A DNA stretch of 16,359 bases from an uncultured Clostridia bacterium. Its GTDB lineage: Bacteria; Bacillota; Clostridia; Oscillospirales; Butyricicoccaceae. The notes beneath the pieces are model-generated. The model saw nothing but the letters and a program-made list of their open reading frames with translations, ran no database searches and was not told the origin of the DNA. The stretch lies in assembly GCA_947856675.1 (NCBI GenBank), contig CANUCM010000125.1, forward strand, positions 1 to 16,359, read 5' to 3'. Made by a program: the position numbers and the translations under genes. Within the stretch, counting starts at the first letter, position 1. The number at the start of each line of letters is the position of its first letter. Positions 7,230 to 14,324 of this stretch are shown here, one piece after another.

Positions 7230-8117
7230 TCAGGCCTCCTGCGCTTCAAACTGCCTGCAAATGCCGGAAAACAGCTCCATGGCGGGCGTCATTTTCTTGT
7301 CCTTGTGCCACACAAGGTCAAACGTGCGCTCCAGGCGAACGCCCTCTATGTCATACGCTTTCAAAATCCCCTGGTTCAGCTGCCTTTCCACCAGACGCCG
7401 CGACATAACGCTGACCCCTGCCCCTTCGGATATGCAGCCTACAATCGCTTCGGCGCAGCAGCATTCACCCGCCACACGCAGGCAAACGCCCCGGGCGCCC
7501 ATCGCCTGTTCCAGCTGTGCACGCGTCCCGCTCCCCTGTTCGCGCAGAATAAACGGAAGCTCGTGCAGCTCCTCCGGTGAAACCGTATCGCGTTCACCGG
7601 CAATCCACCCCGGGGCACACAACAGCACCATGCGGTCGCGCATCACCGGAACCACCGTTAAGTCCGGATGCTCAACCCGCCCTTCCACAAGGCCGACGTC
7701 CAGCCTGCTGCAAAGAATCTTTTCCTCCAGCGCACGGGTGTTGGCTACCAGGATCTCCGTGCGCACCTGCGGCGCGCTGTCTTTCAGCCGGCGCAGCAGC
7801 GGCCCCAGCACGCAGCTGCCCACCGTCACCGTCGCCCCGATGCGCAGGCTCCCGTGCTCCGACGCGCCGTTGAGAAAACTGTCCATCTCCTCCTGAAGCT
7901 GCAGCACCCTGCCCGCATACTCCAAAAGCTGCCTGCCCGTGTCCGTCAGGTACAGGCTGCGCGACAGCCGCTCAAACAGCCGGACCCCGTACTCCTTTTC
8001 TATTTCGGCAATGGCCTGACTGACCGACGACTGTGATATCTTCAGTTCGCGTGCAGCACCGCTCATGCTGCCGCACTGCGCCGCAGCCGCAAAAATCTCC
8101 AGATTTCTGTTGGTCAT
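7230..8117 (-). CDS. LysR-family regulator, CysL-like
   Basis: A 295-residue LysR-type regulator of normal family length. The winged helix-turn-helix is at about 3-60 (SMSGAARELKISQSSVSQAI, LFERL, LTDTGRQLL). The effector domain begins LRIGATVTVGSCVLGPLL, and reads DVGLVEG further on, which resembles CysL/YwfK and related sulfur regulators; CysL activates sulfite reductase genes in Bacillus subtilis. Three consecutive cysteines sit in GECCCAEAIVG, within the ligand-binding domain, and might sense thiol or metal state (speculative). The ATG at 8117 has GGGG six bases upstream; an ATG two codons earlier would abut that site. It is the first gene of the unit with permease, ATPase and the two redox proteins, and its promoter is interleaved with that of the divergent substrate-binding protein, so it probably controls both directions and itself. 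Confidence 0.88.
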   Translation of the reverse strand: MTNRNLEIFAAAAQCGSMSGAARELKISQSSVSQAIAEIEKEYGVRLFERLSRSLYLTDTGRQLLEYAGRVLQLQEEMDSFLNGASEHGSLRIGATVTVGSCVLGPLLRRLKDSAPQVRTEILVANTRALEEKILCSRLDVGLVEGRVEHPDLTVVPVMRDRMVLLCAPGWIAGERDTVSPEELHELPFILREQGSGTRAQLEQAMGARGVCLRVAGECCCAEAIVGCISEGAGVSVMSRRLVERQLNQGILKAYDIEGVRLERTFDLVWHKDKKMTPAMELFSGICRQFEAQEA

Positions 8118-8150
8118 GCACATCCCCTGCAATATATAAGTATTTAACAA

Positions 8151-8190
8151 TTATCATCGCTTTTATGATAACTATTTACAAATGATTTGT
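8151..8190. promoter_or_regulatory. Candidate LysR operator sites
   Basis: Two palindromes lie between the divergent genes. TTATCAT (8151-8157), seven bases, ATGATAA (8165-8171) overlaps the operon -10. ACAAAT-G-ATTTGT (8178-8190) is perfect and lies between the two -35 elements. LysR proteins usually bind a recognition dyad plus a site near the regulated promoter, so one may be each (inference). Confidence 0.55.
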
Positions 8191-8193
8191 CAA
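8165..8193 (-). promoter_or_regulatory. Promoter of the LysR-led operon
   Basis: On the minus strand TTGACA (8193-8188), 17 bases and TATCAT (8170-8165) form a near-consensus promoter. Transcription would begin near 8158, giving a leader of about 40 bases before the ATG at 8117. Its -10 coincides with the right arm of the inverted repeat at 8151-8171. Confidence 0.75.
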
Positions 8194-8203
8194 GTGGTAT
8201 GAT
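8175..8203 (+). promoter_or_regulatory. Promoter of the substrate-binding lipoprotein gene
   Basis: TTTACA (8175-8180), 17 bases and TATGAT (8198-8203) form a plausible promoter with a short leader before the TTG at 8235. Its -35 lies inside the spacer of the opposing promoter and vice versa, so the two cannot be occupied at once. Confidence 0.7.
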
Positions 8204-8234
8204 AGGGTCGAAACACCAAAAAGGAGCTGATCTT

Positions 8235-9188
8235 TTGAAACATCCACCGCGTCTGGCTGCCGTTTTTTGCGCCGCCCTGATTTTTTCACTGATTGCCGGC
8301 TGCGCTTCTCCGGAAGAAAGCCCGGAAAAAGACCAGGACACGACCAGCGTAAGCATCACCGATTACACCGGGACAGAACTCACGTTTACCGCAATGCCCG
8401 CGCGCGTCGCCGCACTCAGCGCCTCTTTCGGCGAAATCTGGCTCAATGCGGGCGGGCAGCTTGTCGGAGTGACAAACGACGCTTTGACCGAACGGAACCT
8501 TTCTCTTTCCCAGGATGTTTCCATCGTCGGGACCATAAAGGACCCCGATCTTGAAGCCCTTTTGGCCTGCAGCCCCGATTTTGTCATTTTGTCGGCCGAC
8601 ATCTCAAGCCACGTGAAAATCGCCGAAACGCTGCGTCAGGCCGACATTGCCTGCGGCCTTTTCCACGTGGAATATTTTGAAGATTACCTTTCTCTGCTCG
8701 ACAGCTTCTGCCGCATCACCGGCCGTGAGGATTTGTATGAGCAAAACGGCCTTGTTCCCCAGCAGAGCATAGAGCAAACCCTTGCCCAGGCGCCCGATCT
8801 TTCCGGAAAAACCGTTTTGCTGCTGCGCGCCTACAGCAGCGGCTTCAAGGCCAAAGACAGCGAAAACATGGCGGGCACCATGCTTTCGGACTTCGGCCTT
8901 ATCAATATCCTCGACAAGTACGACAGCCTGATGGAGGACATCAGCCTGGAGGAAATACTGTCTGTCGATCCTGATTATATCTTTATCACCACAATGGGCT
9001 CTGACCAACAGGCAGCCATCGACAACCTGGAAAGCTCCCTGACCGGAAACCCCGCGTGGAGCAGCCTGCAGGCCGTTTCAGGAGGGCGCTGCTTTATTCT
9101 TCCGCAGGATCTGTTTCACTATAAGCCCAACGCCCGATGGGGTGAAAGCTACGAGTATCTAAACAAGCTGTTTGCAGAAAACCCGTAA
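8235..9188 (+). CDS. Substrate-binding lipoprotein of a FecB/BtuF-type ABC importer
   Basis: A 317-residue protein with an N-terminal lipoprotein signal: basic start, hydrophobic AAVFCAALIFSLIAG, and lipobox LIAGC with the acylated cysteine near residue 23. After an acidic linker comes a Peripla_BP_2 domain: ITDYTGTELTF, PARVAALSASFGEIWLNAGG, DLEALLACSPDFVIL, then SLEEILSVDPDYIFI and the typical ending KPNARWGESYEYLNKLF. This class captures iron chelates, haem or cobalamin for FecCD permeases. The start is the TTG at 8235, set by AAGGAG eight bases upstream, and a full lipoprotein signal begins right there; upstream in-frame codons lie in the promoter. It is divergent from the LysR unit that encodes its likely permease and ATPase, which is unusual since such genes normally form one operon. 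Substrate unknown. Confidence 0.9.
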   Translation: MKHPPRLAAVFCAALIFSLIAGCASPEESPEKDQDTTSVSITDYTGTELTFTAMPARVAALSASFGEIWLNAGGQLVGVTNDALTERNLSLSQDVSIVGTIKDPDLEALLACSPDFVILSADISSHVKIAETLRQADIACGLFHVEYFEDYLSLLDSFCRITGREDLYEQNGLVPQQSIEQTLAQAPDLSGKTVLLLRAYSSGFKAKDSENMAGTMLSDFGLINILDKYDSLMEDISLEEILSVDPDYIFITTMGSDQQAAIDNLESSLTGNPAWSSLQAVSGGRCFILPQDLFHYKPNARWGESYEYLNKLFAENP

Positions 9189-9194
9189 AAAACC

Positions 9195-9235
9195 AAAACA
9201 GCGGAGCCGGCAAAAAGCCTGCTCCGCTGTTTTTT
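9195..9235. terminator. Bidirectional intrinsic terminator
   Basis: Stem AAAACAGCGGAGC (9195-9207) pairs with GCTCCGCTGTTTT (9221-9233), with GGC/GCC pairing around the AAAAA loop and a T-run after it. It lies between the convergent lipoprotein and ABC exporter genes; the exporter stop codon begins at 9236. Confidence 0.9.
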
Positions 9236-11054
9236 ATGCCCCGGCCGCCGTGTCAAACTGCGCCCGGTACAGCTCGCTGTAATAACCGCCCCGCCGCATC
9301 AGCTCGTCATGCGTGCCGCATTCCGCCGCGGCGCCCTCGCGGAGCACCACGATCTTGTCGGCATGCTGTATGGTGGACAGCCGGTGCGCAATGACAAAGC
9401 ACGTTCTGCCGCGCATCAGCCGCAGCATGGCCGCCTGGATTTCCTGTTCGGTCTGCGTATCGACGTTGGACGTCGCCTCGTCCAGAATGAGCATCGGCGC
9501 ATCCAGCAGCATGGCGCGCGCAATGGTCAAAAGCTGTTTCTGCCCTTTGGAAATGCCGGCGCCGCCGTCACGCAGCACGGTGTCGTATCCCTCCGGCAGC
9601 GACTCGATAAAACCGTCAATACGGGCGCTGCGCGCCGCCTCCCGAACCTGCTCCCTGGTTACGTTTTCTTTGCCATAGGCCAGGTTTTCAAATACCGTGC
9701 CGGTAAACAGCCATGTATCCTGCAGCACCATCGACCAGGCCTTGCGCAGGCTGTCGCGCGTGACGCTGCAGATTTCCTTTCCGTCAATGCGTATGCTGCC
9801 CGACTGCACATCATAAAACCGCATCAGAAGGTTGATGATGGTGGTTTTTCCCGCGCCGGTCGGACCCACAATGGCCACAACCTGCCCCGGCTGCGCCTCA
9901 ATGCTGAAATTCTGAAGAACCTGCGTGCTTTCATCATATCCAAAGCACACGTTTTCCAGCGTGACGCGCCCGTCCACCCGGGTCAGCAGGCCCGCGCCGG
10001 GGGCATCCGGCGCTTCTTCCGGCTCATCCAGCAGGCGGAACACCCGCTCTGCAGCAGCCAGCGCCGACTGCAGCTCGCTGAAAATGTTGGCAAACTCATT
10101 GATGGGTCCGGAAAACTTGCGCGAATACAGCACAAAGGATGACACGTTGCCCAGCGTAATGCCGCCCCGCATGTACAAAATGCCGCCGAATATGCTGATA
10201 AGCGCCAGCGACAGGTTGTTGATAAAGTTGACAGCCGGGCCCGTCATGCTGGCAAAGCAGTCGGCGCGGTAGTTTGCCTCACACGCGGCGGCATTTTTTT
10301 CCTCAAACCGGTCAATAAACACCTGTTCGCGGTGGTAAGCGCGGATGGTTTTCATGCCGCCCGTCATTTCCTCCACATACCCGTTCAGCTCGCCCAGCTT
10401 GTGCGACCGGGTGCGGTACAAAGGCCGTACCCGCCGTGAACGATACCGGGTAAACAGAACCGACACCGGGATGGTGACGGCAAAAATCAGCACCAGCTGC
10501 GGCGAAATGGTCAGCATCATCACAAAAGAACCCGACACGGTAATCACACTGGCCAGCATCTGCACCAGATCGTTGGACAGCGAGGCGTTGATCGTGTCGA
10601 TATCGTAAGACAAAACACTGAGCACATCACCCACCGCCCGGTTGTCGTAAAAGCGGACGGGCAGCCGCAGCAGATGCTCAAAAACATCCTTGCGCATCTG
10701 ATACACCACATTGCGGCTCAGCTGAACCATGAGCGCCGCCAGCGCATAGCTGACAATGGAAGAGGCCAGATAAAACAGTATCATCAGCCCCGCGTAATAA
10801 AACACCGTCTCAAAGTCCACCTGCCCCGGCCCCGGCCGGATGGCGTCAATGGCAAAGCCCGACAGCTTCGGGCCCGTCAGCGCCAGCAGGTTTCCTCCGA
10901 TGCTCAGCAGCGCCGCAAAAATCAAAAGCCACCGGTAATGACTCAAATATTTCCAAAGCCTGCGCAAAATTGCCCCGGAACGCGCCGTCGGCCGTTCAAA
11001 AGCACCGCCGCCCGGGCCTCCGCGCCTTCCGGGCATTCTTTGCTGCTGTGCCAT
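9234..11054 (-). CDS. ABC exporter half-transporter, active-site half
   Basis: A 606-residue fused permease-ATPase of the type-IV (ABCB-like) exporter family. A Gly/Arg-rich N-terminus (about 1-25, as in many Clostridial members) precedes six expected membrane helices between about 40 and 300. The ATPase has Walker A GPTGAGKT (397-404), Walker B LILDEA with catalytic E526, and H557 in VIAHRLS. The signature reads ISKGQ (501-505) instead of LSGGQ. In heterodimeric exporters such as BmrCD, LmrCD or TM287/288, the half with intact Walker B and H-loop carries the altered signature, which matches. The start overlaps the partner stop by one base (TGATG). It probably expels drugs, bile compounds or other amphiphiles; the substrate is unknown. 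It is the last gene of the MarR operon. Confidence 0.92.
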   Translation of the reverse strand: MAQQQRMPGRRGGPGGGAFERPTARSGAILRRLWKYLSHYRWLLIFAALLSIGGNLLALTGPKLSGFAIDAIRPGPGQVDFETVFYYAGLMILFYLASSIVSYALAALMVQLSRNVVYQMRKDVFEHLLRLPVRFYDNRAVGDVLSVLSYDIDTINASLSNDLVQMLASVITVSGSFVMMLTISPQLVLIFAVTIPVSVLFTRYRSRRVRPLYRTRSHKLGELNGYVEEMTGGMKTIRAYHREQVFIDRFEEKNAAACEANYRADCFASMTGPAVNFINNLSLALISIFGGILYMRGGITLGNVSSFVLYSRKFSGPINEFANIFSELQSALAAAERVFRLLDEPEEAPDAPGAGLLTRVDGRVTLENVCFGYDESTQVLQNFSIEAQPGQVVAIVGPTGAGKTTIINLLMRFYDVQSGSIRIDGKEICSVTRDSLRKAWSMVLQDTWLFTGTVFENLAYGKENVTREQVREAARSARIDGFIESLPEGYDTVLRDGGAGISKGQKQLLTIARAMLLDAPMLILDEATSNVDTQTEQEIQAAMLRLMRGRTCFVIAHRLSTIQHADKIVVLREGAAAECGTHDELMRRGGYYSELYRAQFDTAAGA

Positions 11055-12760
11055 CAGCCCACCTCCCCCATCTGGATCTGAGCAATCTCGCGGTAGCTGC
11101 GGCAGGTGCGCATCAGCTCATCATGCGAAGCGCAGCCAACCTCCTGCCCCTCCTCCAGCACGAGAATCAGATCGGCGTTGCGCACCGAGCTGACCCGCTG
11201 TGCCACAATGATTTTGGTTACGCCGTCAAACTCCCGCGCCAGCGCCCGGCGCAGCGCCGCATCCGTCTTGTAGTCCAGCGCGCTGGAACTGTCGTCCAGC
11301 AGCAGGATTTCCGGTTTTGCCGCCATGGCGCGGGCCAGCAGAAGCCGCTGCTTCTGCCCGCCGCTCAGGTTGGCGCCTCGGGGCGCCAGCTGCGCCTGCA
11401 TTCCGCCTTCGCGTGACGCAATAAACTCCGCCTGCGCCGTATGGGCCGCCTGCTCCAGAGCTTCGGGGTCCAGTCCGCGGCCAAAGTCTATGTTTTCTCC
11501 GATGCTGCCTGCATACAAAAAGTCGTTTTGAAACACGACCCCGAACATGGTGTACAGCTTCTCTTTCGGAATGCTGCGCACATTGCACCCGTCAATGCGG
11601 ATGCTGCCGCTGTCCGCATCGTAAAAGCGCAAGAGCAGATTGAGCACCGTGCTTTTTCCGCTGCCCGTGGGGCCGATAATGCCCAGCGTCTGCCCCCGGC
11701 GCAGCCCAAAGCTTATGTTTTTCAGGTTGTCACGCCGCTTTCCGTAAGAAAAGCTGACGTTATCAAACTCCACATGATACGGCCCCGGCTTTTTCTCCGA
11801 CGCTTCCACCTGCATCTGCGCCGGGCTTTCCATCACCTCGGCAATGCGCCGTGCGCTGGCAACGCCCTTGGAATACATGACGAACAGACGGGAAACCATC
11901 ATCAGCGCATTGAGGATAATGGTAAAATAGCTCATAAACGCAATGATGGTGCCCGGCCCGGTCAGCCCGCTGTTGACACGGTACGCCCCGACGACGATGA
12001 CGCCCGTCAGCCCCGCGTTGAGCAGCAGGTTCATACAGGGGCTTGTAATGTTCATCAGCATGGCCGCACGCCGTTCGCTGCGCACCACGCCGACATTGGC
12101 CTCGTCAAAACGCCCTTTTTCATACTCCGATTTGGAAAGCGCCTGTATGACCCGGATTCCCGTCATGCTCTCCTGCGCGCGCCGGATCAGGCGGTCCAGC
12201 TGCCTTTGCGCCGCGCCGTACAGCTTGATGCCCCGGCTTGACACGCGCCAGACGATAAATCCCAGTATGGGCAGCGTCGCCGCCAGCACAAGCGTCAGCA
12301 CCGGCTCAAGCAGAAACGTGATGGCCACGCCCCCCAAAAGGAGAATGGGAGCCCGAATGCCCAGCCTCTGCATGCGATCCACCATCTGGTGCACATTGTA
12401 TGTATCGCTGCTCAGGCGGGAAATCAGCGAAGGCGTGGTAAAGGCATCCTCCTGCGCGCAGGAAAGCCCTGCCGTTTTGGCAAAGAGATCGTGCCGCAGC
12501 TCTCTTGTGATGTCGCGGGAAATGCGCGTGGCCATGCGGTTTGCCGCCACGTTGGCCGCAAGAGCCAGCGCCGCGCAGACTATCATCGCCACGCCCCAGC
12601 GCGCAATGTCCCCTGTGTCGCTCCGGGGCACGAGATCATCCAGAATGACCGACAGCATCCACGGCAGCAGCAGCTCGATGACCGTTCCCCCAAACTTGAC
12701 GACAAACTGCGCCGCCATGGCACCCAGCCGCGGACGGACATATTTATACAGCACATTCAT
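11054..12760 (-). CDS. ABC exporter half-transporter, degenerate-site half
   Basis: A 568-residue fused permease-ATPase, partner of the downstream half. Membrane segments fall in the first 300 residues. The ATPase has Walker A GPTGSGKS (363-370) and a canonical signature LSGGQ (465-469). Walker B ends in D490 (ILLLDD) where catalytic glutamate is expected, and the H-loop histidine is Q521 (IVAQRVS). Both changes are typical of the non-hydrolytic site of heterodimeric exporters; the composite of this Walker B and the partner's ISKGQ is the degenerate site, while the other composite is intact. The ATG at 12760 overlaps the marR stop as ATGA, so the three genes are translationally coupled. No defect is implied: this asymmetry is normal for the class. 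Substrate unknown; MarR control suggests response to small toxic molecules. Confidence 0.92.
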   Translation of the reverse strand: MNVLYKYVRPRLGAMAAQFVVKFGGTVIELLLPWMLSVILDDLVPRSDTGDIARWGVAMIVCAALALAANVAANRMATRISRDITRELRHDLFAKTAGLSCAQEDAFTTPSLISRLSSDTYNVHQMVDRMQRLGIRAPILLLGGVAITFLLEPVLTLVLAATLPILGFIVWRVSSRGIKLYGAAQRQLDRLIRRAQESMTGIRVIQALSKSEYEKGRFDEANVGVVRSERRAAMLMNITSPCMNLLLNAGLTGVIVVGAYRVNSGLTGPGTIIAFMSYFTIILNALMMVSRLFVMYSKGVASARRIAEVMESPAQMQVEASEKKPGPYHVEFDNVSFSYGKRRDNLKNISFGLRRGQTLGIIGPTGSGKSTVLNLLLRFYDADSGSIRIDGCNVRSIPKEKLYTMFGVVFQNDFLYAGSIGENIDFGRGLDPEALEQAAHTAQAEFIASREGGMQAQLAPRGANLSGGQKQRLLLARAMAAKPEILLLDDSSSALDYKTDAALRRALAREFDGVTKIIVAQRVSSVRNADLILVLEEGQEVGCASHDELMRTCRSYREIAQIQMGEVG

Positions 12761-13179
12761 TGCAGTTCCTCCGCCCGCAGGGCCAGCCGCTCCAGCAGCT
12801 CTTCCATAATCTCGATTTCAGCCGGCTGCATGCCCTCCGTCAGCGCCTCTCTCCATTGCCGGAAACACGCCTGGACTTCGGGCAGAACCGCCTGCATCTC
12901 TTTTGTGGGATACACACACAAAACACGCTTGTCCGCCTCGCACCGTTCGCGCGTGATAAACCCCTTTTCCTCCAGCAGCGCCAGCTGCCGCGTCACACTG
13001 CTGCGGTTGACGTGCAGGTTTTGGGCCAGCCTGTCCTGTGCGATACCGGGGCGGCGGCAAATGTGCAGCACATATGCCGCCTGGTATCCGCTGATGCCGA
13101 TATGCTCAAGATGCGTGTCCCTGTAAAGCGCCGCGCATCGGGCAATCAGCCCGATGTTGCGCATAAGGTTCCCTTTCAT
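12757..13179 (-). CDS. MarR-family transcriptional regulator
   Basis: A 140-residue protein of normal MarR length. Residues about 44-78 form the winged helix-turn-helix (GIAQDRLAQNLHVNRSSVTR, LEEKGFITRE), followed by the DKRVLCVYPT wing, and the C-terminal helix EIEIMEELLERLALRAEEL is the expected dimerisation segment. It probably represses its own operon and releases DNA on binding a small toxic ligand. The ATG at 13179 has GGAGGGG seven to eight bases upstream, and no earlier start fits because the promoter lies at 13217-13245. It overlaps the first exporter gene by four bases. A perfect 11-bp-arm inverted repeat just below its -10 is the obvious binding site. Confidence 0.9.
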   Translation of the reverse strand: MKGNLMRNIGLIARCAALYRDTHLEHIGISGYQAAYVLHICRRPGIAQDRLAQNLHVNRSSVTRQLALLEEKGFITRERCEADKRVLCVYPTKEMQAVLPEVQACFRQWREALTEGMQPAEIEIMEELLERLALRAEELQ

Positions 13180-13190
13180 AGCACCCCTCC

Positions 13191-13216
13191 CAAATTGTTG
13201 CGCATGCAACAATTTG
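13191..13216. promoter_or_regulatory. MarR operator palindrome
   Basis: CAAATTGTTGC, GCAT, GCAACAATTTG: perfect 11-bp arms around four bases. It starts one base after the -10 of the marR promoter and covers its predicted transcription start, a position that blocks RNA polymerase. TTGC/GCAA half-sites are common for MarR proteins. Confidence 0.85.
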
Positions 13217-13224
13217 ATTATACT
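13195..13224 (+). promoter_or_regulatory. Candidate divergent promoter of the cysteine-rich gene
   Basis: TTGTTG (13195-13200), 18 bases and TATACT (13219-13224) read rightward. The -35 and most of the spacer lie within the MarR palindrome, and the -10 overlaps the opposing -10. If real, MarR would control both directions. The -35 is weak. Confidence 0.4.
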
Positions 13225-13245
13225 CCAGCTGCCATGCGCTGTCAA
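13217..13245 (-). promoter_or_regulatory. Consensus promoter of the marR-exporter operon
   Basis: On the minus strand TTGACA (13245-13240), exactly 17 bases and TATAAT (13222-13217). Both hexamers match consensus fully. Such a strong promoter fits one held off by a repressor bound at the operator immediately downstream (13191-13216). Confidence 0.88.
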
Positions 13246-13252
13246 CGTCTGG

Positions 13253-13292
13253 CAGCGGCGCATATCCTGGTATCAGCACCGCTGATTTTTTT
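13253..13292 (+). promoter_or_regulatory. Terminator-like hairpin in the leader of the cysteine-rich gene
   Basis: ATCAGC (13272-13277), ACC, GCTGAT (13281-13286) is followed by six T's (13287-13292), just before the ribosome site GGGAGG (13295-13300). CAGCGG (13253-13258) could instead pair with CCGCTG (13279-13284). With no plus-strand gene upstream to terminate, an attenuator is possible. Confidence 0.35.
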
Positions 13293-13308
13293 ATGGGAGG
13301 AATGCACC

Positions 13309-14265
13309 GTGACCTACCTGACGCTGAACTGCTGCACTGCACTGCGCGGCGGCGTCCGTTACCGCGCCGCAGCCCTTTGCGGACCGCTGCTGTATCTTGC
13401 GGTTTCCGGGCGTCCGGAAATCGATGTGCTCGATCAGGACTTGCAGCACACGCAAACCCTGCCTGTGTGCCGCAGCTACTCTGCCCTATGCTTCGACACC
13501 TTTTGCAACTGTTTCTGGGCTTTTTCCCCCGCATGCCCGGGCAAGCTGTTTCGCCTGCGGCGTGAAGACCTGCAGGAAACCCTGTGCCTGACTGCCGGGG
13601 CCCCCGACGGCACGCCCCTTTGCCCGTGGAGCCTGTCGTGCGAGGATGAGCAGACCCTGCTGCTGTGCAGCCGCTTCGGCATGCTTCGCCTTTCCAAAGA
13701 CGGCGGCTGCCCGCTCACGCAGCCCTGGACCTGCCGGACGGAATGCCGCGCGGCGCAAAGCCTTCCCTGCGGCCTGCTGACCGCGCTGTCTACCCGCAGC
13801 GGCGGATCGCTGCATCTGTACGATTCCTCCGGCTGCGAAACGGCCTGCTGCTCGCTTCCCGTCTGCCTGTTTCCCGAGGACCTGGCCTGCGGCCCCAGCG
13901 GCAGCGGCTATCTCCTGGCTTCGCTCGCCGGCGGCAGCTGCCTGCTGCACCTGTGCGCCTGCAGCCTGCCCCATCCCTGCCCGCAGCCGGACTGCCCTTC
14001 CTGCGCTGGCGACGCCTGCCATGTCGTACAGTCCGTTGCCTGCATGGAAACCGCTCTTTCCATCATTTTGTCCGCCGAAGGCGAACACATGCAGGCCGTC
14101 ATCCGCTCCGGCGCCGCGCCGGCTGAGCTGCTGAGCACCAGCGAGCACACGCGCAAAACCATTGACAGCATCGTGTGCCTTGAACAGTTGCTGCTTGAAA
14201 AACTGCGCGCCGCCAGGGATTTCTGCATCCCGCACCCCTGTGCGCACAAAAAGGAAAAAAAGTGA
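13309..14265 (+). CDS. Cysteine-rich protein, possible spore-surface protein
   Basis: A 318-residue protein I cannot assign to a named family. It has about 32 cysteines (10%) spread along the chain, with pairs such as NCC, FCNC, GCETACC, LCAC and CPQPDCPSC. There is no signal peptide. Repeated short strands with hydrophobic alternation (PLLYLAVSGRPEIDVLD, GKLFRLRREDL, FGMLRLSKDGG, GSLHLYDSSG) look like beta-propeller blades (inference). The C-terminal region (about 240-305; QSVACMETALSIILSAEGE, LEQLLLEKL) is helical and resembles, from memory, the 'AEGEKIQ' tails of Clostridial cysteine-rich or collagen-like surface and spore-coat proteins. The GTG at 13309 is chosen because GGGAGG lies eight bases upstream; the reading frame is open much further, but that part is antisense to marR. 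The tail ends in KKEKK. Confidence 0.72.
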   Translation: MTYLTLNCCTALRGGVRYRAAALCGPLLYLAVSGRPEIDVLDQDLQHTQTLPVCRSYSALCFDTFCNCFWAFSPACPGKLFRLRREDLQETLCLTAGAPDGTPLCPWSLSCEDEQTLLLCSRFGMLRLSKDGGCPLTQPWTCRTECRAAQSLPCGLLTALSTRSGGSLHLYDSSGCETACCSLPVCLFPEDLACGPSGSGYLLASLAGGSCLLHLCACSLPHPCPQPDCPSCAGDACHVVQSVACMETALSIILSAEGEHMQAVIRSGAAPAELLSTSEHTRKTIDSIVCLEQLLLEKLRAARDFCIPHPCAHKKEKK

Positions 14266-14276
14266 TTGGTCACTTT
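14257..14276. terminator. Weak hairpin at the end of the cysteine-rich gene
   Basis: AAAGTGA (14259-14265), TTGG, TCACTTT (14270-14276); the TGA stop is inside the left arm. No T-run follows on the plus strand, while on the minus strand it is followed by seven T's, so it would work better against antisense transcripts. Confidence 0.35.
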
Positions 14277-14324
14277 CCTGATATTTGATAAAAAATTATT
14301 AGTAAATCAGTAACTATTTGCTCA

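Noticed and set aside
7223..7249. TTG at 7249 as the permease start
   Set aside because: It would lie inside lysR with a poor ribosome site; the ATG at 7222 fits family length and spacing, though AGGAGG is rather distant.
12760..13308. Upstream extension of the cysteine-rich reading frame (to about 501 codons)
   Set aside because: This part is antisense to marR and crosses its promoter and operator; the GTG at 13309 has a good ribosome site and cysteine enrichment begins there.
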